The notes below the pieces were generated by a model. It saw nothing but the letters and a program-made list of their open reading frames with translations. It did not search any database and had not been told where the DNA came from. Source: Mixophyes australis (taxonomy: Eukaryota; Chordata; Amphibia; Anura; Limnodynastidae). From it: DNA of 64,000 nucleotides. This document shows, piece after piece, positions 53,278 to 64,000 of the stretch. Position numbers and translations under genes: made by a program. Where the stretch lies: the NCBI GenBank assembly GCA_036250195.1, contig JAVHZZ010000003.1, positions 347,041,875 through 347,105,874 on the forward strand, given 5' to 3'. Every line of letters begins with the position of its first letter. Within the stretch, counting starts at the first letter, position 1.

Positions 53278-54172
53278 AGTAAAAGGGGAAAACATTGGAT
53301 TATTATAACAGATGCCACTTCTTCATAAAATGCTAGCATGGCATTTGCGAGCACATTAGTATGTATAAATCCAGCCTTTCACTATTATAAAAACTCTACT
53401 GCACCTGACATATACAGTGTGCAAAGACTTTGTACAGTAGCATTATGTTTTTTAACCTTCTTAGCATCTTTTAAACAATATTTATTGGCTTGGGAGATTC
53501 AAGGTACCTGAAATCCTGGAACCATATCTCCCCATTAAATGCACCTGCGTACATTAAAGCGGACAGAGATCATGTGACCTCCACTGGTAACAGGAGGTAA
53601 CACTTCACAACATCAAAAAATGACCTCATTCAGCAACAGCTATTGTGTGATCTTTGCCAAAACCGCAGACAATCCTTAATGTGTACAGGCTTCTTGTAAA
53701 TGCTGTCTGAGCCACAGAAGTCCCTAATGAGTTTCACAATATTGCAGGATGCATCTTAGTTGACTAAAATCCAGTCCGCTGTGGGCATCAAAAGCCAATT
53801 TTCCAGTATCAAAGCGGATTTGTGTTCTCTAAAGACCGTCTCCGAGCAATCAGCTCATCAATAAACAGAATAGTCAGATGCACGCTATTGATTGCCGCAT
53901 CTAATGGACTCATTAAGCACAGGGTTCATTATGACCTTTAAATTCCGCAAAAGTATAAAGATTTATCCAAATGCAGCATTACAATTTTAATAATGGGAAA
54001 TTAAAACCACAGCCAGATGTTCATGGTAGTAGTTCATAATTAGCATAATGACATGTCTGGAGTACTTAACGCTTTTCATTTCTAGAGTCATAAAGAGTTA
54101 TTCTCATTTTTCATATTGGATCAAATGACAGCATTCCATATTCAGTGTCACTGGCATTTTCCAAATCTCAGG

Positions 54173-54345
54173 GGCAGACTGGGCTTTGGAGCAGGGAGAC
54201 ATCTGCCCCCTGGGCCGGTCCCATAGTGGGCTACATTGGACTGGGTCACTGGGCCACATACATTTTTTCCCTTTAAACATTTCCTAATAGGCTGCTTAAT
54301 CGAGTCTTGCCCTCTAGGATAAAATTTGCCACCTAGCCACTGGTC
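54173..54345 (+). repeat. Dispersed repeat, CAGGGGCAGACTGGGCT family
   Basis: It starts CAGGGGCAGACTGGGCTTTG and contains CCCATAGTGGGCTACATTGG, ACTGGGTCACTGGGCC and TTTCCTAATAGGCTGC. Related to 44424-44545 and 57110-57262. The CAGGG start suggests hAT, but no target duplication was found. Confidence 0.65.
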
Positions 54346-54390
54346 AGTGGGTAACCAGCCTAAAAGGCTTTTCCACTATCTGCAGTATCA

Positions 54391-54642
54391 TACTTACCAA
54401 CTTTTTGACTCTCTTCTCTGGAGATCCCGGACCAGAGGTCAAGTGACTAGTGCCCCAGAGGTGGCACAGGCAGGGCCAAAACGAAACAACTCACGATGAA
54501 TTTGCATCCTCAAGATCCCCACCCCACCCACTTCTTTAGGAAATGGGCAGTATGTGGGAGGACAGCCTACTCTTGCAGAAGTCCAGGAGAGCTACCCAGA
54601 ATTCAGAAGTCTCCCAGACAATCCTAGAGAGTGGACAGTATG
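54391..54642. repeat. CATACTTACC-family element, diverged
   Basis: It starts CATACTTACCAACTTTTTGA and ends AGAGTGGACAGTATG. The interior has ACTCACGATGAATTTGCATC and CAGAAGTCTCCCAGAC. The flanking 8-mers TGCAGTAT and TGTACAAT agree at only five positions, so this is an old copy. Confidence 0.65.
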
Positions 54643-54899
54643 TGTACAATACTTGTATATACCCTCCAGGATTTTTTACTAATTATTATGACATTGTCAA
54701 ATGATTTACATAATTAAAAAGAAAGTCATTTATTTTTGTCACCTGGGCATATAACACAAAGCTCTTCTCTGTATAACATTTAAGAACTGAAGGTGGAAAT
54801 AAGCATGAAGAAAATTAAAAGCTCAGGCTTTGTCATGTAACTAAACTTATCCCTCTAAGGTCAAAATTTTAACTGGGGATGTGTACGCCCATCTGACGT

Positions 54900-55430
54900 C
54901 ATAGGGGAGGGCTAAGGAGTAGTTTTGAAAGTGATGGACGGAGAGTAAATCATTCTCTGGAGTTTCAGGACGTTGCCCTTCCACCCTCCCTGGTTTGGAC
55001 GCCTCAGTGCCTGCTATGGTTTGTCGGGCTGTTCTCTCATTGACTGTTGCCAGTTCCTGGTGTATCTGGCGTTTGATGATGAAGGTCCTGCATGGTGGGT
55101 TGCCGCAAAACTCAGTGCAGTCAACAGCCAGTGGTCGGTGCGCACATTATGGTAATGGGCATGCTGAACCCGCTATAGTCTTGGTGTAAGTACCGCCCTG
55201 TGGGTCAGCTTGTGGTTTCGCTCCTTTCAGCTCACAAGGGTTGCGGGTTCATGACGTGCCCGGGATTGAGTGTCCCGGTAAGGTAGATATGTGCGCCCAT
55301 TTGCGGATGTCTCATAGTTAAATGCTGGGATATCCTGGTTTCCTGGTGTATGTCGTACTGACTGCACTTTTCTCCACCTCTATATTGGTTTGCAAAATAA
55401 ACTCCTTTTATTATTGCCCCAATTATATAT
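54900..55430 (+). repeat. Probable retroelement 3' region, unidentified
   Basis: Base composition rises in GC relative to the surroundings, and the stretch ends TTTGCAAAATAAACTCCTTT, which contains a polyadenylation signal. Two overlapping 60-residue open frames at 54973-55189 are not recognisable. An LTR or DIRS-type terminal region is possible, but I have no second copy in this window to define the ends. Confidence 0.35.
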
Positions 55431-55627
55431 CCTGTCAGTTATTCAAAGTTGTTAAATAAGTTATTAAGAGGTTTAAGTGCAGTGAGGGATACCAGCCGTT
55501 AAGTATTTTAATATTGAATGCACAGAGCTCAGCATAACTATGTCCAGGCAATCAGAATAAACAGCGTCTAATGATATTAGTATATGGCTAAGAAGCGCAG
55601 AAGGAAGCCAGAGAAAAAACACAATGG

Positions 55628-55935
55628 GCCTAATTCAGATTTAGGAGTAAATCCGGCTAAAGCATGCATGTTTGTATCAGGACAAACCATGATGCGAAGA
55701 TAGGGGTGCAAATGTCAATGTTTTTCTTTACATGCTGGGGACATACTGCTGTTGTCCCATGTAACACACAAATACTGGGTAGCTTTATTTTTACACCATG
55801 ATTAAGAGTTGTGCTAGCACGTGCCCCTCTCCCAACTCTAAATTTGACCACACATTTTAAATCCCCTGCCCCCCTGCAGCACAACATGGTTTTGCCAAGC
55901 TGTAGAATTGTACCTTCAAGCTCTTAATGATGCCG
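55628..55935 (+). repeat. MITE related to 35282 and 3291
   Basis: GGGCCTAATTCAGATTTAGG, GATAGGGGTGCAAATGTCAA, CACACAAATACTGGGTAGCT, TTTATTTTTACACC and GCAGCACAACATGGTTTTGC correspond to the same blocks in 35282-35606. Terminal arms are decayed. Confidence 0.7.
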
Positions 55936-56415
55936 GATGCATTCAGGAAAGGTTATAGAGGGTCACATAGAAGCCAATCACTGAAACTCATCAGAACATA
56001 GAAATAGCATTTAAAATACACAAGAGCAAATTCTACCTTTTTAAGTCAGATAAGTATATGGTCATAAAAATAATATTTATATAGATAAACCTCTTTGGTC
56101 ATTCGTCTTAGGGGGAGGTATGAAAGATGACCATCCCTGTGGTCCATATTATAAGGGGTGAGACTGAATTTTCCTCCGATTCCAGCAACCTGAACACATT
56201 AAGTGACAGACAAAAGTGCATGTTTAGACAGAATTTTAAGGTAATTGACTAGAAAGCCAAATCTAGAAAACAGTGCAGAACGTTTGTTTATCCTGGCAAG
56301 TCAAACGTGTTTTTCTGTACTCATTAAAAAGAACATCTGAAGGCAGAGAACATTTTTCTGCTTTTTAAATAGGACCACATAGAAAAGTGTTGCTTTCATC
56401 TATATGATCCTATAC

Positions 56416-56644
56416 CAGTGATGGGGAAGCAGATACACTGACCTTCAAAAGGGCCACACGTCACCCTTAATCTCAGTAATACAATTAATACATTTAATCA
56501 AAGAAAGAGACACCTATCTGTAATAAATATCAGCAAGTATTTTATATAAGTGTTCCGAACTGTAACAAACTAATCTGACAATAAAGTAGGAGATAGCTGG
56601 GGCCGCAGGGGACGGCTCGGAGGGCCGCCTGTTGTTCACCACTG
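56416..56644. mobile_element. hAT-like element
   Basis: The ends CAGTGATGGGGAAGC and GTTGTTCACCACTG are inverted with mismatches. Flanking 8-mers TCCTATAC and ACCCATAC agree at six of eight positions. The interior GGGGCCGCAGGGGACGGCTC matches the remnant at 13395-13545. Confidence 0.8.
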
Positions 56645-57109
56645 ACCCATACAGCTGAAGCCAGCATTCCGTTGTGATTCTGAGCGACTGCAGACACAAA
56701 GCTTTGATTTTACAATATAAAGCAATTAGGACTCGTTATGTGTCTCACTCATTATGTGCGCATGCGTACTATCTGCCCAAGTATTTTCAGGCAATGATAT
56801 TGGACACTTACAGTCCCTCACGCTGGAAGACGTGAGGCGGATCATGCAAGTGGAGTACAATAGGAGGGACGGACTTTAGCCACGCCCTGTTTAGTTGTGC
56901 CAGTATTTTGGTTTCCATGTAAAATTGCAAAACGTTACATATAAACTTTAAAATTGCACTTACACAAGATAGGGGAAAATCCAGTACTTGCAACGACTCA
57001 ATACCAATCTATGCATGTGTCATAAAACGCATGATGAATCCTGATGTCATATCTATAACATTCCCCAGGACAGAGGAAACAAACGTTTGCGAGTCTATAT
57101 GTAACTGTA

Positions 57110-57262
57110 CCATCCGGGGGCTGGCTGGCAGACTGTAGCCCTGGGGGGCGAGACGGCTCAGCAGCCTGTTCGGAATATTAGAAAGGGAAAAAAATGCACT
57201 TAGTCCAGTGACCCAGCCAAGGTAGCCCACTGTGGGACTGGTCTGAGGGGCAGATGCCCCCA
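57110..57262 (-). repeat. Dispersed repeat, TTTAGTGGGCTAC family, minus copy
   Basis: On the minus strand, GGGGGCATCTGCCCCTCAGA, CCAGTCCCACAGTGGGCTAC and CTTGGCTGGGTCACTGGAC match 54173-54345. Confidence 0.65.
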
Positions 57263-59029
57263 CCCCGCAGCTCCTGGTGTCATCAAGTATCTAGTTTACA
57301 TTTACAGCAAACTTATTTATCATCACATTTCCTCTCCTCAGAAAGAAACATGCTAATAAATACAACTATAACAATAGATTTAATTAGAAGAGAGGTTCTT
57401 CTGTGGGATGTTCAGGGTGAAAATCTTCGCTTATCTTTGCTCTCACCTCACAGAGTTGACATCTCAATGGTGGTTGATTCAGATCATTATCTTTTATCAG
57501 TGATCCCCATAACTATATAGAGAGGGCTTCACAAGTCTACACACCTTCCAGATTCTCCTTTACAATAGCAACCACTTTTTCTTTTTAGAATTTTTGATTA
57601 AATCAGAACCCTTAAGAGTTTAAAGCTCAACAACCAGCCCTTTAATTGGTGTGATAATATCAGTGTAACAATACCACAGAGGTAATATAAATTGTGTCTT
57701 ATGAAAGCTACGATTCAATATTAAAAAAAACAACAACTATAATTTAACAGTGTATAATTGTGAGTAAAACAGATAACACAATTGTCACTCGTTGTTTGCA
57801 GTATTTCTGCTGCATTTCAAATATGATTTATTTATTTCCAGTATATGCAAGTGAAAAAAACCTCTTTGGAGCAGAAGCTTTTCGAAAGGCAGATACAATG
57901 TGTAATATTTTGTGTAAGTATATTACTGTACACAGTGGGAAAGGTAAAGTAATGTTTGGCGTTTAGTGGTTTGTGTTGTCACGTCCTCCTTCCACACTAG
58001 AGATCTCCCACCCTAGATTGAACATACCACAACCCCCCCCCCCCCTTGTTGCCCACTAGTGCAAAAACTGAAAAGGGAAAAGTTACAGCCTTCTCCATAG
58101 AGAGCTTAGAACAACTTCTCCTATGGCAGAGTTTAGAGCTGCACCAGCTAGGGGAGAGCGGCACAGTCCAGGTAGAAAGCATGTGAGTAACTTTGTAATG
58201 TATGAGCTTATCTCTGTGCTAGTTTAGCTCCTGCGCCTTTATCTCTGTGCTAGGTTAGCGTCTGCGTGCTTACCATCTGCTTGCTAGTAATAGTAACTTA
58301 CAGCTAGTAAACACTACTGTAAAAATGTAGTGATTGCATGACAGAAGAGAGCAGCTATTTCCCACACAAGAAGTTACTCCTTTGCAGAGCATCTGTTGGT
58401 GGGCTTGATAAAACCGTAAGGCAATTCAGCCTCTGTGCTTATGTAATATCATTTATAAAATTTCCTCCACAGGCCTGTCTTTCTCATGACTATTTCTCAA
58501 AATCTACTTTTCAAATAAACTTTGTTCCTGCAAAATAGTTTATTACAGGAACTTTGCTGTATCACAAATTACAGTGAACTGCATACTTAAGCATCTATGC
58601 CATTCCAAACCCTATATTGTGTCCTTGAATAATGAACATAAAATACCTATGAGCTGATTTACAAACCACAGCGTTCTGACTTGGACTCTTGTAACAGACG
58701 CATGTTTTGGCAGATGTTTAATTCTGAAATGTCATGGCATGATATCCAAAATGAAATTCATATGCTAAGCCATTTGTACAGTTGTGATTCAGCTTTCAAA
58801 CTCTGAGATTCTTATGTCAAATTTAGATGTTAGTTTGTCATGTCCAAAGCACATTAACCCTACTTAATAAGTTGATATACTGTAAATATAAAGAAAATCT
58901 CTGCATGAGCGACATAATGTCACTCACTCAGTGTCTATTGTCACCATGGCAACTTGGTGAAGCTGTCAGTTGCTGCACTTCTATGTTTGTAGGCTCTGGG
59001 TTTGGCGCTAGTCTATGATGTCATTGGCA

Positions 59030-59404
59030 GCACGGTGGCATAGTGGTTATCACTTCTGACTTACAGCACTGGGGTCATGAGTTCAATTCCCGACCATCTG
59101 TGAGGAGTTTGTATGTTCTCCCCGTGTTTGCGTGGATTTCCTCGGGGTGCTCCGGTTTCCTCCCACACTCCAAAAACTCCAAAAACATTTTGGTAGGTTA
59201 ATTGGCTTCTAACAAATTGACCCTAGTCTGTGAGTGTCTGTCTGTCTGTCTGTCTGTCTATCTCTGTGTGTGTCTGTATATGTATGTCAGGGAATTTAGA
59301 CTGTAAGCCCCAATGGAGCAGGGACTGATGTGAATGAGTTCTCTGTACAGCGCTGCGGAATTAGTGGTGCTATATAAATAAATGATGATGATGATGATGA
59401 TGAT
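59030..59404 (+). mobile_element. tRNA-headed SINE, most complete copy
   Basis: The head CACGGTGGCATAGTGGTTAT, then GAGTTCAATTCCCGACCATC, has A- and B-box-like words. The core is GTATGTTCTCCCCGTGTTTG, GATTTCCTCGGGGTGCTCCG and GGTTTCCTCCCACACTCC. A (TCTG)n insertion lies at about 59232-59262. The 3' end is TACAGCGCTGCGGAATTAGT, then GCTATATAAATAAATGATGA with a (GAT)n tail. The hAT-like element at 59413 inserted into its tail. Confidence 0.9.
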
Positions 59405-59412
59405 GATAGCCA

Positions 59413-59774
59413 CAGGCCCGGTGCTCCCATTAGGCAAGGTTAGGCAGTTGCCTAGGGCGCCGGGCTCTGGAGGGCGCCAAAGAATTAAAATAACTTTAAA
59501 ACTGTGCAGCGACCGCTGACCATACCTTCCACGGCCGCTGCACAGCTTCAGATAAATCCACGGGGAGGGGGAAGGGGCTATAGATCACCACCGCCGCCCT
59601 CCTCTCCAACAGCTGATGGGGCGCTCCGTCTCCTCCCCTCCACTCACCGACTGTCAGGCGTGACATCATCATCACTGCCCGACAGTGTCAGTGAGTGGAG
59701 GGGAGGAGACGGATCAGAGAGGAGCGGATTTTGAAAGTGTGCCTAGGGCGCCAAGGACCCTAGCACCGGCCCTG
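59413..59774. mobile_element. hAT-like element inserted at the SINE tail
   Basis: The ends CAGGCCCGGTGCT and AGCACCGGCCCTG are inverted with one mismatch. GATAGCCA (59405-59412) and GATATCCA (59775-59782) are the target duplication. A perfect inverted repeat GTCTCCTCCCCTCCACTCAC and its complement lie at about 59630-59710. GTTGCCTAGGGCGCC and TGTGCCTAGGGCGCC are near the ends. Confidence 0.92.
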
Positions 59775-61110
59775 GATATCCAGGAGCCAAACTTCCAAGA
59801 AGATGCCCTCTGTGCGAATAAGTGGGAGGAGGTAGATTTGGCAAGTACATTTTAAAAGTACCACTTTGGTTTATTGTAAAAGAAAAGTTGTTTAACATAA
59901 AATGGAAGTTGAATATCACTATAGCAAAGAACGTTTAGGTTATGGAGCAAGGCGAACTAAAATAAACTACTTAATTATAGGGGCACCACTGGAAGAGGAG
60001 AAGATGCTCTGACAAAGAAAATAATAAAAATAAAGAACAGTTGGAGGACACTTGACACTGTGTCAAGTGGAAACCCGTATCACAGCCGTAAACTTAACAA
60101 GCACCTAAAATAAAATGCATAAACCTGCAATAATTCTTTTGATTTATAAAGCGTGTAAATATTATATAACCGTTCAATCCATGAACAAAATAATATGTAT
60201 TACTTTCACATTTTGCACATTTGATGAAATAAATAACACATACTTATTTCTGAAACTGGACTTAAATTTGCAAAACATAATTTAATAACAGTCATGTGTA
60301 GATAAGAATGGCAGAACTTATGATAAAGAACTAAATACAGACAAATATCCACTAGGTGGCGTTGCTGTAAGCAGGCACATCATAAACACTCCGAATAAAT
60401 AATCCATTTCAGCACAATTCTTCCTGAAGCATAACAAAGAGATCCCTCTGACAGTTCATTTCAGGAAATTCCTTATGCCTTTTTCCTTGCAACTTTCCAA
60501 AATAACACGTTTCAACACCAAATCCCATTCAAAACAGAGTAAAGCACAAAGAAGAAGGAAATATATTAAACCCATATGAAAAAGTAGTAAAATAAAAAGA
60601 CAATAAAGTATGCTTTATGGGGGAATGAAATTACTTTTCGGCTTGACACTTCATCAAAAGTATGGAATATTCCCAATTGGCCAATTTAGTTAATGGTGCA
60701 GCTTTAAGTTGAGCCACACTTACCTAATTTTTATACCACCCCTTGAGGAGATCCCGGATGTGAGGTCGTAGAGGCAAATGATGATGAAATTCTTGTCATC
60801 ACAGCCCCGCCCACCTTGCAAGAAGATTGGATGTGATCCGTGGAGGTGGTGCACTCTGCCAGGAGTCCGGGAGTAAGAATGAGTTGAGTTCTCTTACCCC
60901 ACTCAGGACTGCATGAAGAGTAATGGGACAAAAATCACCCTACCCAGCACTAATTATTATATTCCCCCACAATTTGTATGCTAATCACATGGGAACATGA
61001 TTCTGAGTGTGATTGACTAACTTTGTACACGGCTCCATCCCCATTCTGAAAGGGTGTGCACACTTATGCAACCAGGGTATTATTTCCAATTATTTTCCTA
61101 AAAATGTATA

Positions 61111-61617
61111 TTTCATCATCACAATTAATTTAAATAGTGCCACTAATTCCACAGCGCTCTACAGAGAACTCATTCACATTAGTCCCTGTCCCATTGAAGC
61201 TTACAGTCTAAATCCCCTAACATATAACAGAGAGAGAGACTAGGCAGGGCCATCTTAACAACATTATGGGCCCCCGGGCAAAGCAGTGCACCTAGTTATA
61301 AATATGGATATATAGATGTATACAGATACAGATATAGATATATAGAGATAGATAGATGTACTTGCTCAGTGACCCTTGAAGGTTTTTTTTGCAGGTTTTT
61401 TTCTTTTGCAGGATATTTATTCTCATTAAGAGCCGTGCCTATGGGGCCCCCTTGCCCGTGGGGCCCCCGGGCAGCTGCCCATCGTGCCCAATGGAAATGA
61501 TGGCCCTTAGACTAGGGTCAAGTTGATAGCAGCCAATTAACCTACCAGTATGTTTTTGGGGTGTGGGAGGAAACCGGAGCACCCGGAGGAAACCCACGCA
61601 AACACGGGGAGAACATA
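61111..61617 (-). mobile_element. tRNA-headed SINE, minus strand, split by a hAT-like element
   Basis: TTTAAATAGTGCCACTAATT and CCACAGCGCTCTACAGAGAA are the 3' end, then TTGAAGCTTACAGTCTAAAT. After the insertion, GGGTCAAGTTGATAGCAGCC, AATTAACCTACCAGTATGTT and GGAGGAAACCCACGCAAACA continue the same SINE. The tRNA head is missing beyond 61617. Confidence 0.88.
61245..61508. mobile_element. hAT-like element nested in the SINE, exact 8-bp duplication
   Basis: The ends CAGGGCCATCTTAAC and GATGGCCCTT are inverted. AGACTAGG flanks both sides (61237-61244 and 61509-61516). Interior words TATGGGCCCCCGGGCAAAGC and CTGCCCATCGTGCCCAATGG make it a short relative of 42946-43453. A (GATA)-rich patch lies at about 61300-61360. 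Confidence 0.93.
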
Positions 61618-61664
61618 CTATTTCTTTTTCATTTGAATTTTGGTGGTTGGAAGTTCACATTAAA

Positions 61665-62066
61665 CATACCTCCCAACTGTCCCGATGTCAATGGGACTGT
61701 CCCACTGGAATCGGGACAGTCGGGAGGTATGTGATCACCGGGAGGCTGCACATAAACATGGGGTAACTCTATGAGGGTAATTCCCACTGTCTGATATATT
61801 ATTATATTATATAACCAATATTACATATTGTTAACTTAGAACAACAGGGCCCCCCTCATCTCTGTCCCACACACCTCCTGCTCTCTACAGCCTCCATCGC
61901 CCACTTCTACTTGCAGGGGAAGGCCAGTAGAGAAGCATACCACGGGGCGGGGCTTAACAGGAAAGTGAGTGACATTTTTAAACTGCTACTTTGTGGGCGG
62001 AGATTGGGTGAACAGGGCGTAGCTTACTTTGTCCCACTTTCAGGACTCTAAATGTTGGGAGGTGTG
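61665..62066. mobile_element. DNA transposon, CATACCTCCCAAC termini
   Basis: The ends CATACCTCCCAACTGTCCCG and GTTGGGAGGTGTG are inverted. CATTAAA flanks both sides (61658-61664 and 62067-62073), a 7-bp duplication as seen, possibly 8 originally. An internal hairpin CTGTCCCGAT / ATCGGGACAG lies at the left. It carries CCACACACCTCC and GGGGCGGGGCTTAAC. Confidence 0.85.
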
Positions 62067-62992
62067 CATTAAAGGTGGATAAGGGTCTGACATGATTATA
62101 TAACAAACACCTGCAATTTCAATAAGGGTGTGTAGACTTTTTTATTTTATTTATTTTTTTAATATCCACAGAAGTTAACTCTGACAACTTGCTCAGTGCA
62201 TTTCATGCGGCTGTTTTTCTCTATTGATCTGATTAACTACCACATTCTTCTCCTTAGCAAAAAAAAAAATATATTTAAGGATTTTTATTTCCTTATATAT
62301 TTATTATACCCATGATAGTATTTTTATTTGTGGATATAACCGTGAATTGTGGGGGAATATAATATTTAGTTGTTATTAAAAACCGGGTTATTGCTAATTG
62401 CATTGTTATCTTTTAGCATATTTTTGTAAAGCGAACTTTGCATCTTATTGTAGATATTATAATAATGATTATAATTATGATACTTTAGTAGATATAACAG
62501 AATCTCTTTCAGCAGCTTCTTGGAGTTCACGTTTTGATTGTTAAATTGAGTGCCTTAAGGTAATTTATTTTATTTTAATGTTATTCAGGGCGTAGAAGGG
62601 CTATGCCGATAATGCACTAATACTGGATATAGAAACACGCTCATAACGTTTTCATTACCTCACAGAAAGGTTTCATGTACAGCATAATCTGAGGAGCCCT
62701 ACGTTAATATATCTTGTAGCACTTGCGGGCATCATAGGTGAATCTATTAGTGATGCCAGCTGGCTGCAGGGTGCCCTCCGGAACTAAACGCTACATAATG
62801 ATAATGTAGCATTATATTCCAGGCTAAAATCCATTGAATCAGCCAAGGTTAGAAATAGATGCAACAAAGCAGTCAGCTAATAAAAATCTATTCAAGTAAC
62901 GCAATCACAAATCCATACAAAACAGCAAATTTATGGTACGCATTAAGCAAGTCAGTTGTATAAAGTAGAATTCCAGCCTCCTAATTAATGAC

Positions 62993-63296
62993 ATATCTTT
63001 GCATAGGTAAACCGAGGGGGGGTTTATTCGTGGCTGGAAACCCCCTCCAAGCCTGGGGCACTTTATAATTGAGGTGGCTGGACCCTGCCCTCGCTTCACA
63101 CGGCTGTTTGAAAAGGGAGAGCTGTGTGCACCTAACAGTAGTGCACGTAGCATTGCCCATGGATATTATGGGGATAGGAAGAGTAGAGGAACATCCAAGC
63201 ACTGTATAAAATTATAGCCACACCCCCATGCACGCTGGTCACGCCCACTGGCAGCGTGGTGTAGAAATCCCCCTCCACAAATCCTGCGTTTGCCCC
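62993..63296 (-). repeat. Dispersed repeat, copy 2
   Basis: This is the second copy of the repeat at 4715-5023, with the same orientation and length. A few differences occur, such as TGAGGTGGCTGGACC for TGAGGGGGCTGGACC. Open frames of 70-80 residues on the minus strand in both copies have similar translations, including LPIPII and MGNA-CTTVRCTQLSLF. I regard these as repeat-derived. Confidence 0.75.
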
Positions 63297-64000
63297 CGCT
63301 TACTCACAGTATCAGGAAACATGCACACATAAGTGAGAATCATACAAAATATGTCTTATCCCAACGCAGTTTGTATTACAGCTAAAGATTTTTGCAGGTC
63401 ACATGATATAGTGATGTTTTTAACATTATTTGCTAGTCTGTATCTTAAAGAACATGTGTAATTCAAGTTTAGTGGGCATGGGCATTCCTTCAGGTAGGAC
63501 TAGACCTGCAGAGCTAGTGGCAGCCGTGTTGCATTTGGATGATGTGAATACATTTGCAAGTGTCACCGCCAAGAATAATCTAATGATATCCGCAAAGTGA
63601 CAAGATGGGAAAGCGTGGCAGGGGACTGGTCCATTAGTATGCACTATACATTTAGTTATACATATCAGAATGCATTCTTCCCTTCTGCACACGTAGATGT
63701 GATACAGGATACAAGTGTGGCTGGATCATATATAAATAACATATTGTATAAATATACTTAAATCATTAGCGCAGTGCGCCAATTTATATAATTGCAAATG
63801 TACTGATTTTTTTTTTTACATTGTGTGTATTTTGGAATAGGAAATGTATTGATTTCTAATGTAGTTTGCCAGGCATTTGTTTCAGGAAATCTGTTGTGTA
63901 GCTTTGAGAGGAAATCCTCATTAAGGCTAATTAGACCTTTTTCATGTGAAGTGACAAATACTTGCTTTAGCCTAAATGCACCACAGGAGGTCGTTACCTT

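Noticed and set aside
59030..59110. tRNA gene
   Set aside because: A- and B-box-like words belong to the head of a SINE; no complete cloverleaf is apparent and related copies occur elsewhere in the window.

Overview
This window is nuclear DNA of a frog (anuran). The only host gene I can support is PRKCE (protein kinase C epsilon), on the minus strand. Eight coding exons lie in transcript order at 37016-36857, 25479-25445, 23239-23154, 20682-20553, 17044-16902, 13807-13711, 10834-10620 and 9047-8874. They join in one open frame for 1,040 nt, with a GT donor and AG acceptor at every junction. Together they encode the pseudosubstrate, both zinc-binding C1 domains, the hinge, and the start of the kinase domain (glycine loop, catalytic lysine, helix-C glutamate). 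By human numbering, recalled from memory, this is roughly residues 138-479. The C2-domain exons (5' end) and the remaining kinase exons (3' end) lie outside the window. The frog assignment rests on vertebrate-type PKC-epsilon exons with small differences from the mammalian protein, and on repeat families I associate with anurans. I cannot name the species.

Everything else is intron. The window starts inside a downstream intron (1-8873). It then crosses seven complete introns of about 1.6, 2.9, 3.1, 3.5, 2.5, 2.2 and 11.4 kb, and ends in at least 27 kb of an upstream intron (37017-64000). The introns carry five large minisatellites: 53-65 bp units at 1.34-2.06 kb, 71/58 bp at 11.46-12.66 kb, 35 bp at 20.86-22.50 kb, about 21 bp at 29.99-30.34 kb and 51 bp at 31.95-33.99 kb. 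There is also a 4 x 32 bp array at 40.5 kb. Most long open frames in the window are by-products of these arrays.

Mobile elements are abundant and often nested. They include several short hAT-like elements with 8-bp target duplications visible in the sequence, many near-perfect palindromic MITEs, tRNA-headed SINEs, a dead LINE broken by two MITEs (27.55-29.11 kb), a degraded L1 ORF1 relic (18.2-18.6 kb) and a 5'-truncated L1 (38.3-40.2 kb).

I found no evidence of a new gene system. The most notable structures are (1) an 841-bp retroposed element that begins exactly at nucleotide 1 of U2 snRNA and is flanked by target-site duplications; (2) an L1 fragment fused at its 5' end to the 3' tail of another retroposon, with one target duplication enclosing both; (3) a 35-nt PRKCE microexon inside the first C1 zinc-finger domain; and (4) a minisatellite with an ordered higher-order arrangement of long and short units.
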